DNA from: Blastobasis lacticolella
Taxonomy: Eukaryota > Arthropoda > Insecta > Lepidoptera > Blastobasidae
Reading direction: 5' to 3'
Length of the DNA: 64,000 nt
Assembly (NCBI GenBank): GCA_905147135.1
Contig: LR990060.1
Location: 2,000,001-2,064,000 of the forward strand
The translations under genes were made by a program, and so were the position numbers. This document shows positions 10,548 through 20,359 of the stretch, piece by piece. The number at the start of each line of letters is the position of its first letter. Position 1 is the stretch's first letter. The notes under the pieces are model-generated. The model searched no databases. It saw only the letters and a list, made by a program, of their open reading frames with translations, and was not told the origin of the DNA.

Positions 10548-10970
10548 CATTACAGCCCATAACAGTCCACTGCACGACTGAGGGCCTCTCCCACGAAAGG
10601 GGAGGTTATTGCCATATAATCTCCACGATTGGCGGGTAGGTTAGAGATCGTAGTGGAAAACGCTGCTGCCCATTTTCCAGCCCACGGAGACTCTAGGACT
10701 TTTGCCTCGAAAACATTAGTCGCCTAATGTAACGGATTGGTGCTATTCGTTTTTTTTATGTTATACGGCAGACAAACAGGCAAGCGGGCCACCTGATGGA
10801 AAGTGGTCACCGCCACCTATGGACATCAGCAACACCAGGGGAGTTACCAATGCGTTGCCCGCCTCTGAAGAGACCTCTAATATACCTCTTGAACGATCCC
10901 ATGTCATAGTCCAAAGGAAACACTGTGGCCTACTACACTGTACCCGGACACCATATAGATATCGGTAGGT
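10548..10970 (-). mobile_element. SINE-like family 3 copy, interrupted by a LINE tail
   Basis: Carries 'ataacagtccactgc', 'cccacgaaaggggaggttat', 'gctgcccattttccagccca' and 'gtcgcctaatg...ggttggtgctattc'. It stops at a minus-strand LINE tail (10749-10926) and resumes as 'actgtacccggacacca'. Better copies are at 21718-21979 and 25170-25949. Confidence 0.7.
10749..10926 (-). mobile_element. 5'-truncated LINE tail, family T1
   Basis: A T-run at the left (poly-A on the minus strand), then 'ggcagacaaacaggcaagcg' and 'ccaatgcgttgcccgcctct' to 'catgtcatagtccaaagg'. It is the reverse complement of the tail at 46811-46982 and sits inside SINE-like family 3. Confidence 0.75.
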
Positions 10971-11326
10971 ACCATCACGAAAATAAACACTCTCTCAAAA
11001 ACAATGTTCACTTAAACCCCCGTAACCTGTTCCAGCTGGTCATAAAAACTCCGTTCAGAAATCGCAGCGAAAGGTAGAATCCGACTCCGCATATGTGCGG
11101 GCACGTCTCATGTGCCCCTAGAGGGTGTTCGCATACGAGAGCTCCCGAGCGAGCTTCGTTTTATTGGGCCCCCTGTATTTTAACCTCAGAGCAATTTGAT
11201 CTAGCTACTTGTGGCGTAGGTGTGCGTATTGTAGACTGAGAGGTAGGATAACAATTTTCAGGATATTTTGTTACGAAAAAGGTTAGGTACCTAGGTTGGG
11301 TTCTGACATGATTTGGTTTCCCAGTT

Positions 11327-11560
11327 TGAGGACCTGAGTGGTTCAATTGGTTAGCATGGCGGTCGCCACGCAGAGGTCCAGGGTTCGATTCCCGGCCGAG
11401 CAGAAATTGAAATGATGAATTTTAATTTCTTTTGCACCCGTACGTAAAAAGTTTTTAAGTAGTTTATCAGTTATCTATCACCTATATCACAAGCTTTGCT
11501 TACTTTGGGGCTAGATGGCGCTGTGTGAATTTGTCAAAGCATTTATTAAGCACTTTTATG
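11327..11560 (+). mobile_element. SINE family 2 copy
   Basis: 'gacctgagtggttcaattgg', 'gtcgccacgcagaggtcc' and 'agggttcgattcccggccg' form the tRNA-Gly-like head; the body has 'aaatgatgaattttaatttc', ending 'gctagatggcgctgtgtgaa'. Confidence 0.8.
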
Positions 11561-11744
11561 ATTTTGGACTAAAAAATTACGTGACATTTTTGTTGCTTAC
11601 TCTTCGACTATTAAGTAAGTATTGTGTGTCAGAGTTTTTATTATTCGAGAAAAGTGGAGTCTCCTTCCTTGTTACATGTATTTACTCATAAGAATACGTA
11701 CGTTCTCTTATGTCAGATTTATATTGGTCGAGGAATGACAGTGG

Positions 11745-12175
11745 CGGCAATGAGTTCCGAGTTATAAAATATGTAACTTTGACAGCTGTCATACAAAATG
11801 TAGATGTCGACGAGTACTATCATATATCTTTAGAAACTAGTGTTCTAGAACCAATAGGTTCCGAATTATAACACATTTAAATTTGACAGCTGTCACCCGA
11901 AATGTAGATATCGACGAGCGCTATCATTTTTCTTTAAGAACTAGTGTTCTAGCACCAATAGTTTAGGAGTTATTGCAGTTTTAAGTTTGACAGCTGTCAT
12001 TAGAAATGTAGATCAACAAGTACTATAATTTCTATCTAGAAACTGGTGTTTTAGGACCAATGGGTTCCGAGTTATAAAATCTTTAACTTTGACAGCTGTC
12101 ATAGTAAATCTCGAGGAGTGCTATCATTTCACTCTAGGAACCAGTGTTCTAGGACCAATATTTTCCGAGTAGCAG
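11745..12175. repeat. Tandem repeat, unit about 104 bp, four copies
   Basis: Each unit has 'agttccgagttataaaat'-like sequence, the perfect 12-bp palindrome TGACAGCTGTCA, 'aatgtagat', 'gagtactatcat' and 'ctagtgttctaga/gaccaata'. Palindromes start at 11780, 11884, 11988 and 12090, spacing 104, 104 and 102. Units are diverged by point changes, so the array is not very young. No ORF runs through it. Confidence 0.9.
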
Positions 12176-12528
12176 GGAAACCTTGGGCTGGACCCTGGTG
12201 AAAATATGACCTTCAGATTGCACCCGGTCCGACTCCACCTGACCCTGATCGGTAGGTCGGTCTCCGCGCTAAGTAATAAAAGTAATTCGGAATTTGCATC
12301 AACAATGGTGGCAACACTAGAAAGAGACACAGGACTATCGATGGTGACTCTCGCTCTGCCCGGTTTTAGTCAAAGCAGTGCGCAGTCCCTTTGGGTGGTA
12401 AGTCCATGCTGTTCACACTGCAGCAAGTCCAGTATAATTTATCTGATTATAATGGACGAGCAACGTCAACAAACACCTACGCGCAATTTTACCCGAAATT
12501 CTCTTTTTACGGCCGTCTATTTATGATT
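12176..12528. other. Spacer with overlapping short frames, nothing recognised
   Basis: Short open frames on both strands (for example 12206-12526) lack recognisable domains. No repeat ends found. Confidence 0.35.
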
Positions 12529-12529
12529 T

Positions 12530-12735
12530 ATTTATATCAGCCTGAATCATCCCACTGCTGGGCAAAGACTTTCCCTCAATTCTTCCATACTTAGTGATCG
12601 TTTGCCATGGTTTTCCAGTCCTTGTTGAACGCCAACAACTCGTCTCTCTATCGTCTTTTGGGTCTGCCGCGACGTCGTTAAACTGATTATCAAAATAAAA
12701 TCTTCTTGACGTTATTGTCCCAGTTGTACTCCCGC
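12530..12735 (-). mobile_element. RTE-like LINE C terminus and tail
   Basis: On the minus strand it reads like the GRPKRR...W-x8-A-x-DR-x-x-W-K-x-L-x-E-x-F-A-Q-Q-W ending of RTE-type reverse transcriptases: 'ggaaaaccatggcaaacga', 'tttgcccagcagtgggatga', then 'ggctgatataaataaa'. Frame is lost in places. Confidence 0.55.
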
Positions 12736-13047
12736 GCATGAGTTTCCGCCTTGACCATGATCCCGAATTTGGCAGATCAGGTAATTACAGGTAGAGCGAC
12801 TGACATCTAACCTCCGTGGCCCTGTTAACAAGCGAACCTGACCAGATTGGATCATGATTACACATTAAATCGCCTCAATGTGCAGGTTTTATCACCATGT
12901 TTTCCCTCGCCGAAAGAGCTAGTGTTCAACTAATGCGGATACATAACTCAGAAAAAGTCATTGGTAATGACGGTACTGGGAATCGAACTCGGTACCTATC
13001 CCTCGCATACGAGTCAGACCCAATACCCAATAGGCCATCGACGCTTT
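12705..13047 (-). mobile_element. SINE family 1, near full length
   Basis: From the tail ('cttgacgttattgtcccagt' at the left) through 'ccatgatcccgaatttggca' and 'cctgaccagattggatcatg' to the tRNA-like head at the right: reverse complement 'gggttctgactcgtatgcg' region and 'cgagttcgattcccagtacc' (B box). Its left end abuts or overlaps the RTE tail. Confidence 0.8.
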
Positions 13048-13389
13048 ACTCATGAAAAATATTATCAGGCATGAATTCGCTAAGGGTCACCTTTTGCCAG
13101 TCAACGGTTTCTTTACTTACTACTTACTATTTACAAGCCAACAAAATAATACCAAGCCAACAAAATACGTGTTACACAACATTCACATTTCACTTACAGG
13201 CTAACTCAACTTGTACTTAAAATATAACTTTTCGAACTATACTAAAAATTTTAATTGAAATTGTTTTTACTCGTCTCGCTTGATGTGATAATACTTTATG
13301 TTATTTATTTGCTTGACAAACGGCATTGCATGTTTTTTCCTGAAATTTTAATTGAATGTAAATGTTATACCTATAATTGTTGTACAAAG

Positions 13390-13512
13390 GTTGTCTGGAA
13401 GAGATCGCTTAAAGCGATAAGACCGCCTTTGCACGCATATAAATTGTTTTTATTTTTTCTTGTTATGTATAATTTTTTGTGTGTGCAATAAAGAGTTTTT
13501 ACTTACTTAAGT
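13390..13512 (+). mobile_element. RTE-like LINE 3' tail
   Basis: 'gtctggaagagatcgcttaa' with 'agcgataagaccgcc' forms a small stem (AGATCGCT/AGCGAT), followed by 'gtgcaataaagagtttttac' and a TTACT-type tail. Same ending as 9840-10000 on the other strand. Confidence 0.7.
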
Positions 13513-13970
13513 ACTTACTTATTGTGTAGAAATTGCAAAATAAAGTCTTTGTCTATGTCTAAGTATGTCTATTTTGTGAGATGGTACACTTTCAGAGGCT
13601 TTGACAAATTCACATTTTCTATCGCTTCCTGATTCACTCACGTGTTTGTTTGTTTAGGATGGACAAGCGCCTGCGCCATTAGGTTTGATTCGAAAATCTC
13701 GGATTACCTTAAAGAGGACATTGCTTGTCAGTTTTTGGCAGGAGCACCTGTGATGTCAGAACTCTGAATTTAGAAAAAGTACTTACCTTCCTAAATACCC
13801 TAATATTTTTTACAGATAGGTGATAGTTAACTAATAAATTATGCACTTAGTTATGTAGGTACATTTGTATTGGGGTTGCGTAAAATTAATCATGAATCAG
13901 AATACCGCTCGCAAGTGCTTTTTTTTATTGGCAATAGGCTTTTAGATAATCTCAGCAACGCGAGATGATC
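13513..13970. other. Spacer, nothing recognised
   Basis: No repeat ends or ORFs supported. Confidence 0.35.
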
Positions 13971-13974
13971 GCAC

Positions 13975-14155
13975 ATCTACATACGGATTTCGATCTTGAT
14001 CCGTGACCTGATCTTCGTGAAACTGCTACCAAGGGAACCTGACCAGATAGGATCATGGTTACACATTTAATAGCCTGAATGTGCAAGTCTCATCACGATA
14101 TTTTCCTTCACCGTAAGAGCATCGGTTGGTAAATATTCGGTATTCTGTAATGTGG
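13975..14155 (-). mobile_element. SINE family 1 fragment
   Basis: 'cctgaccagataggatcatg', 'gtttacacatttaatagcct'-like sequence and 'tcatcacgatattttccttc' are the middle of the family on the minus strand. Head and tail are lost. Confidence 0.65.
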
Positions 14156-14205
14156 AGGTCAATCAGGCGGCTCCAATTCGATCGTGCGTGATACCCTGCT
14201 CATAC

Positions 14206-15072
14206 AAAAACTGCATTAAAGCTGTCATATCATGACAAAATTCGCAAACAACGCGTTCTTATTCAAAACATTTTCATGTAACATGCTCTCTTTTCGACGT
14301 TCCCGGAATCAATCCAGCTCCTTATTTTGTTACATTGCCCTTAAGTAATTGGGGGAGCCGCGTAGTGATGGGAAGTTGTAGATGGGTTGCGGATAGCGGA
14401 TGGAACTCCGGGTTAAGATCTCTTCGCCCGGGGTTCAGACTAACTTTCCAATCTCTTTGGTTCAGACTACTACGGGGCGAAATGTTTTAAAAGCCCATTT
14501 GTAATTTATATCTCACTATACCAAGATTTTGGATGTACCAAAACACTCTCCTGAAAATATCTTTAAGAACACCCATTTCAACGCAATCCGCTGTGATTGG
14601 TAGATAGGTATTGCTTTGTGATCCTATAGCTTAAATATGGCGACGTTCAATTTGAGTTAATATAAAACCCTGTCCACGAATATTAATGCTTCAAGAGTGT
14701 CAAGAGGGAGCCTATATCTCGGGCCGTATAAAATGGCGGCGTACAATCGGAGATCAGCGATACAGCTGTTGCTGTTACTTACATTGTTGCCATTGTAAGA
14801 AATGAGTTACAAAAAATCCGCATTATGGCGGCACCTGTCTTAAGCCTGGCCCTAATTATTTTCCCTAAAATTTATTTTCAACACTGCAGTCTCCTGCTCA
14901 TCTACTAAGCGTGGAGGTTATGGGACAATTGGCAACAGCCGCATCGTCACTACCACCAGGCGGTCAAATATCTGGCTAACTAACTAACTTCGCTGGCTCA
15001 GCGACCCGAAGTGGGTCTTGGCGCTCAACACAAGAATTCGCCATTGGCCCCTATCCTGCGCCGTTTGTTCCC
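14206..15072. other. Spacer with a short SINE-like family 3 fragment
   Basis: A decayed piece of SINE-like family 3 lies near 14895-14970 ('actgcagtctcctgctcat', 'aagcgtggaggttatgg'). Nothing else recognised. Confidence 0.4.
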
Positions 15073-15402
15073 AATTAGGAGTTTTACAGTACGTGTTGTC
15101 GATTGGTTTCAAAAAGCATCAATAGATGGCGCTCCGATAATTTTGTTAATTTTTTACCAAAAGGTTCAACGAAATGTATTTTAATACAAACCTTTCATAT
15201 CTGTAGTGCGTCCATTCTTGATCCTAGTGTCCATGAAACAAATTAACTCAGTCAAATTGATGTTTGTTTTGTTTGTAATAATTTATTACAACCTTACAAT
15301 ACAACGTACCCAGTGTTTATATCCTCAATTACTAAAATTGTCGGGGCGCCATCTAGGGAGTGGTTAGGAATGCTTTAGATACCTATTGGAAAACTGCTCA
15401 TT
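15073..15402. mobile_element. MITE family M1, copy 1
   Basis: Outer ends are inverted: 'aattaggagttttacagta' at the left and 'tacctattggaaaactgctc-att' at the right. The interior has 'aaaaagcatcaatagatggc' and 'gtcggggcgccatctag'. A second copy with better ends is at 51695-52112. No target-site duplication is clear. Confidence 0.7.
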
Positions 15403-16240
15403 AGTGCAACAGCGGCCTTACGAATTGTTCAAATGTACAACCTATTGGCCTCTACAATGATAATTCAGTAACCATGTCGCATCCGTATTCCAGTGAATCG
15501 ATTACGTTGCGGATTACGGATATTCATAACGTAATATCTCAACACGAAGATGTATCCGGGGCAAACAAACATCATCTCATTTATATCCGGTCATACGTGG
15601 ATGGGGAAACATTCAGGGAGATTATCTCCTTATTTTTTTATCCGATAAAAGCAAAGGCTGCCACCGGAGACTGAGGCTTCGCGGATTTGTGCATGTAAGG
15701 AACTTTATTGCTTGTGCGAGTATTTGGGGTAGAGGCATTCATTTATTTACGTAAATCCGTCTGTTACACTGCGTCCAGATTGCTACAAATAGCTGATTTT
15801 TAATGGTAGTGGAGTGGAAAGTAGGATGTTATTATTCTATTAATACCTACCTAGTTGTTGTTTTTCCGTTTGTCCCGTACCAACTTAATAATTACCTACC
15901 TTTGCATAACACAGAGCCTTTGCGACCTAAGTAATTACTTAGTTAAAAAAAAATCTAGATACGGGTTAGGTCGGCTAACTTTGCCGGTAATGCGGTAACA
16001 CACGGTACATACAGTTACATACAGCATTGTAAAGCTGTGCTCATATATCATTCATTTTTATTAAAATTTAGTGGGATTTTAAGTTTACCATTAGCTATTA
16101 ATAAGTAAGTAAGCTTGTTTGCCTCCTAAGTGGCAAAAATATCATCAGCATGCGAGAATGACATCTAGAAGCCCCTGAAAGCTAGGACCGTCTAGAATAC
16201 CACGTGCATCGAAACTCGCACCGTCGGTCGCGCAGCGTTG
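15403..16240. other. Spacer, nothing recognised
   Basis: A 66-aa frame at 15474-15674 has no known domain and is treated as chance. TA- and TAGGTA-rich segments are present. Confidence 0.35.
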
Positions 16241-16246
16241 AAAATG

Positions 16247-16288
16247 AAACTAAGTAGGTAGGCCTAGATAGGCCTACCTACTTAGTTT
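16247..16288. repeat. Perfect 19-bp inverted repeat with 4-nt loop
   Basis: Left arm 16247-16265 (aaactaagtaggtaggcct) and right arm 16270-16288 are exact reverse complements around 'agat'. A transcript would form a strong hairpin. It is next to an RTE-like tail but not part of it. Confidence 0.9.
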
Positions 16289-16289
16289 A

Positions 16290-16425
16290 GGTAGTCCGAC
16301 GATCTGGTAAAGATCGCTGGTACCAGCTGGATGCGGAAGGCACAAGACCGGCCTTTGTGGAGATCTTTGTAGGAGGCCCTTGCCCAGCAGAGGGTCCTCC
16401 GGCAGATATGATGATTAAGAGGTAG
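16290..16425 (+). mobile_element. RTE-like LINE C terminus and tail
   Basis: Reads DDLVKIAGTSWMRKAQDRP-W, then '...caacag' and the tail 'cagatatgatgattaag'. The pattern W-x-R-x-AQDR-x-x-W-R-x-L-x-EA-x-A-QQ is the RTE-type ending, also seen at 52180-52300. Confidence 0.6.
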
Positions 16426-17250
16426 ATAGGTACCTACGCACCTCTTGGTAACGATAATTAGGTACCTACTTTAGTAAAAACTAAATAGGTACCTACACAA
16501 TACCTAGGTATTGGGAGTGATGTGAGGACCAAGCGCACACTTCTCTGCACATACATAATTTTCTACATAACATAAAAAGCTGTCACTCTACCATGCGTTG
16601 TTTAGATCATCAGTCGTCAACAATTTGCATTCGAATATTGCGGGGTACCAACGAGTTCTTCTAGAAATAAAATATTCCGACGAATTGAGAATATCCTCCT
16701 TTTTTGTAGTGGGTTAATAATAATTGGGAGGTCCACTAAAAGGTAATGACGCCACAGGATCTGAGATCACACAAAACTGTTGATTAAAGTTTTGACGTGA
16801 TTAAAACCAATCAACAGATTTTTTATGATTTTTCAAACCATTCAAGTGATTTTGGGTAGAATACCAACGTTTGTAGCGCCATTATCTTCCCCAATAAATA
16901 CAATAAATAATCTAAAAATCGGACGGAGCATCTAATCCAAACAAGTGATAAGCGAGGAACGAAACGCACATGAACGAAAGAATTCATCCGTTTCGTCGGT
17001 GAAAACAGTGTTAAAAAAAAGAAAACGCTACATAAAACATCAAAACAAAATTGTTTAACATTTTAGATAATGCTATAAAGAAAGTGTTTCTTTTCGATGC
17101 ATTTATTTCGTCTGTTTCTGGTAAACTAAACGCAACTGTATGGCTGTCATTCACGCAACTGTACTGTCACTTTGCTTCCCTGTCACAACAGTGTCATGTC
17201 TCTGAATGTGTTGTTTTCATCAATATTTCACAAAAAATTTAGATTTTACA
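16426..17250. other. Upstream region of the zinc-finger gene
   Basis: AT-rich, with no clear TATA box or initiator pinned down. In-frame codons exist upstream of 17251 (an ATG at 17206 would add 15 residues), but the domain begins right after 17251. Confidence 0.4.
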
Positions 17251-18639
17251 ATGAAAAGTTCGAAGGATATTTATTCAACAATATGCAGAGTTTGTTTATC
17301 CTTAGGCAGTTCAAAAAGGATGGTTAGTTTGCTCGATAGTTCGAGCAATGATGGACTGAGTTGTTATGGTAAAGCTAGTGTTATTTTTGCTAGTATTTCT
17401 ATAAAAAAGGACTCGTTGCCCAGTTATATGTGCCACAAATGTTTATTACTACTGCAGCAAGCCATAACATTCAAGAGACAGTGTGAAAAAAGCGATTTAC
17501 AATTGAAAAAGTTGGTAAAACATTGCGGTGATTCGGAAAAGAAAATCAGAGATACAGTGACTGAATTTGTAACTTTCAAATGCAATTTCCCAGAATTTTC
17601 CGACAATAACAGGAATAACAAGATCTCCAGTAAAAATGAAAGTGTTTCAAAGGAAAAAAATCCAAACACTATTTCAAAACCAGATTTGTTATTCGTATCT
17701 GAACCAAATGCTTCAGTTTTAGACACTAATAACTTTGATAGTTTTTGTGATGATAGTTTATTACATGATGAACAAACTGTATATGAGGACAGAGAAGAGA
17801 CTGAGGAAAAAAATACAAATGCAACAGACGAAGATCAGGATAATATCCTCGATTCCATGAAAAAAGCTGTTCTAATGGACATGAAAAAAATTAACAAGTA
17901 CAAAGCCGAATACCTAGTGAAGTTGAAACAAAGCAAAATGGAGTCTGACTTCGACAAAAAAGTCAAATTTAAAAAGTTGCACAAAAACTTAAATAAAGTT
18001 GGCGACCTAATAAGACAAAAAATTATGAAAAATAAAACTAAGCCAAAATTGGAGAGAAAAATTCCTTGTGAGATATGCAACAAAGTGCTGGCCAATACTT
18101 ATACGTACAAATGTCATATGCAGTATCATAACGGCTGCCAGTTTGTTTGTGAGGTGTGTGGTAAGGGATTCTCAGGAAAAGCTTTATTGGAAAGTCATCA
18201 AGCAGGAATACACGGCATTGGACGCTTCTACATTTGCAAGGTATGTGACTACAAAGCTCCTAGACGGCATGAATTAGTCGTCCATGAGAGAACTCACACC
18301 GGGGAACGACCTTACGCTTGTGAAAAATGCGGCTTGACATTCCGTAGACGTTTAGTCTGGAAAAAACATGCGAAGTACCATATGGAGAAAACGGTGCAAT
18401 GTCCAAAGTGTCCACATAAGTTTTACGAGAAAGGGCACATGTTAGCTCATTACAATTCTATACATGAACGTATGAGGGTTTACCAGTGTCACGAGTGTCA
18501 TATTACATATGCAAAGCCGTCGACTGTGAGAAAGCATTTAGTAGAAAAACATGGCATACCACGGGAGCAACAAGGAAGAATTATTAAGATCAATTTGAAA
18601 GAGAGTATGGTAGCTATAGAAACAAACGAAAACAGCTAA
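17251..18639 (+). CDS. ZAD-domain C2H2 zinc-finger protein (putative transcription factor)
   Basis: A single open frame of 462 aa from ATG 17251. The N terminus is a ZAD (zinc-finger-associated domain), with zinc-binding cysteines at residues 12, 15, 61 and 64; ZADs dimerise in arthropod transcription factors. A long, charged, lysine- and acid-rich linker (about 85-270) follows. From about residue 273 there are six C2H2 fingers, starting CEIC, CEVC, CKVC, CEKC, CPKC and CHEC; one classical TGERPY linker joins fingers 3 and 4. This arrangement predicts a nuclear, sequence-specific DNA-binding protein. The upstream ATG (17206) gives a cysteine-rich extension before the domain and is less likely. 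No intron is needed within the frame. An ATTAAA-like signal lies about 35 bp past the stop. It is the only complete host-type gene seen here; the ortholog is not identifiable because ZAD families expand lineage-specifically. Confidence 0.93.
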   Translation: MKSSKDIYSTICRVCLSLGSSKRMVSLLDSSSNDGLSCYGKASVIFASISIKKDSLPSYMCHKCLLLLQQAITFKRQCEKSDLQLKKLVKHCGDSEKKIRDTVTEFVTFKCNFPEFSDNNRNNKISSKNESVSKEKNPNTISKPDLLFVSEPNASVLDTNNFDSFCDDSLLHDEQTVYEDREETEEKNTNATDEDQDNILDSMKKAVLMDMKKINKYKAEYLVKLKQSKMESDFDKKVKFKKLHKNLNKVGDLIRQKIMKNKTKPKLERKIPCEICNKVLANTYTYKCHMQYHNGCQFVCEVCGKGFSGKALLESHQAGIHGIGRFYICKVCDYKAPRRHELVVHERTHTGERPYACEKCGLTFRRRLVWKKHAKYHMEKTVQCPKCPHKFYEKGHMLAHYNSIHERMRVYQCHECHITYAKPSTVRKHLVEKHGIPREQQGRIIKINLKESMVAIETNENS

Positions 18640-18727
18640 AGTTGTTTGAATACAAAATTGTTGTAATTTTAATATTAAATTTTTGTTACTTTATTATTGT
18701 TGTCTTATTTAAAGTTTAAAAAATCAT

Positions 18728-18906
18728 CTTGACGTTTTTGTCCCAGTTATGCAAACATGCACAAGGGCCTTGGGTCTGTCTCGTCCATGATCCGTGATGG
18801 CAGATCTGGTAATTACAGTGGAGCATGTCATCTGACCTCCGTGACCTTGCTACCAGGGTAACCTGACCAGATTGGGTCATGGTTACACATTCAGTCGCTT
18901 GAATAT
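18728..18906 (-). mobile_element. SINE family 1 copy, 3' half
   Basis: 'cttgacgtttttgtcccagt' tail, 'ccatgatccgtgatggcaga', 'acctgaccagattgggtcat' and 'cacattcagtcgct', minus orientation, head missing. It lies just downstream of the zinc-finger gene. Confidence 0.75.
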
Positions 18907-19370
18907 CTTATTTTAAGATAAATCTGTTGTTTATTCATTTGTTCATAGCTGTAATATGCAAGGGATTTTAAACACTAGTTAAATTCAAAATTTCATTTCT
19001 TCATTAACAATTTACCTACTTATAGTAGTAGGAACATTTTGGCAAAACTTTTGAAAATATTTATTAAACAATTTCAGAGTTGGTGCACTGTAAAAATGTG
19101 TTTTTTCAGTTTATCTCAGGTATCATGAATTTGAAGTCCCCCTTTAGAATACTCTAAAAGTAATTTATTTGCCATTATGTATGTACTAGTTACAAATAAT
19201 AATATCCTAGTTTTGAAAGTGCCATTTAAAATGTTACTTTTAATTTAATTAAATATTTACCAGATACATTTCTCCTTTTTTTCAAATTGTAAGTTCAATT
19301 GTTGCAAGACGATAATATTGCCAATTCAAAATCTAAGAGTAAATTCTAATGACAGATATAATGGCAGCTC
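18907..19370. other. Spacer, nothing recognised
   Basis: AT-rich with no terminal repeats or ORF. Confidence 0.4.
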
Positions 19371-19935
19371 AGACAGACTTTCTTTTGATTTTGAGACTGA
19401 CCAAAAGTTTGAAAGGTTATATGCGCTGTTTATATTTGCCTAAATTCAGTCGTCTAAATTCAGCATGCAATGTATTGCTTATAGAATAAGGTCCATTTTT
19501 GTACCTATATTATGTTACGCGCTGCTCCCCTTTTCAAAACCTGTGATACAAATCTTTACCTTATTTTATAAGCAATACAGGGTGTTTCATAATACATGTA
19601 TAAAGCCGTGAACTGGATGGAGTGCTAAACGTATTAAAACGATAGGTACAATTATTTTTTTCGTACGTGGAATAGTAAGCGAGAAAATGACTATCGAACT
19701 TTTACCTTTTCAATGTCGATAATCGACATTTTGAAAACGAAAGACCGCATCTCTAGAAATCAGTTGTAAAAGGTCACTCAAGTTCATAGTACTAGGCGCA
19801 ATGATATTAAGGAGATCTAAATTAGCCGTTTTGTATTTTTTGGTTTGAGGGTTCTGTACAAAAAAATATTGTAATTTTAATTTAATAGGTTCCTTCATAG
19901 TTTTTTCGAAAGTGCACCACCACCTAACTAATAGC
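19371..19935. repeat. Decayed foldback-type repeats with ACAGGGTGTTTC end
   Basis: 19440-19575 resembles the foldback element at 25965-26189 ('ctaaattcagtcg', 'gcttatagaataaggtccat', 'ttacgcgctgctcc'). At 19577 'acagggtgtttcataataca' begins another module whose reverse complement is found at about 24905-24936 ('tgtattatgaaacaccctgt'). Ends and target duplications are unresolved. Confidence 0.5.
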
Positions 19936-20359
19936 AAAGTAGTCTAATTCAAATTACTGTGGCATATTAATGTAGCAAACTCTAATTAATGTAGCATATT
20001 TGTCTTTATAAGTTTGCTTTCTCATGTCATGCCTGTCAGTCATGTTTCAGTGTCGCAAAGGTCCTATCTGCTATGAGATTTTTCAGTAACTACACACACA
20101 TATTTTTGTATTAAATAAAACAAATAAAATACCTTAGTGTAATGAATGAAACATAAATAAAACAAAGACAGCAGAGAGTGGAGTTTAAGACAGAACCCTC
20201 CACTAATGTGGGGAAGGCTTAAACTCTCAGAGGACTGTTATGTTAAAATCTGTACGATTTCACGAATATTTCTCATCAACAAAAATTAACTAAATGAATC
20301 TTAGTTGACGGAGCTATACCTGTAAATATCCCATGCTTCACCCAGTTGGAGAACCTAGG

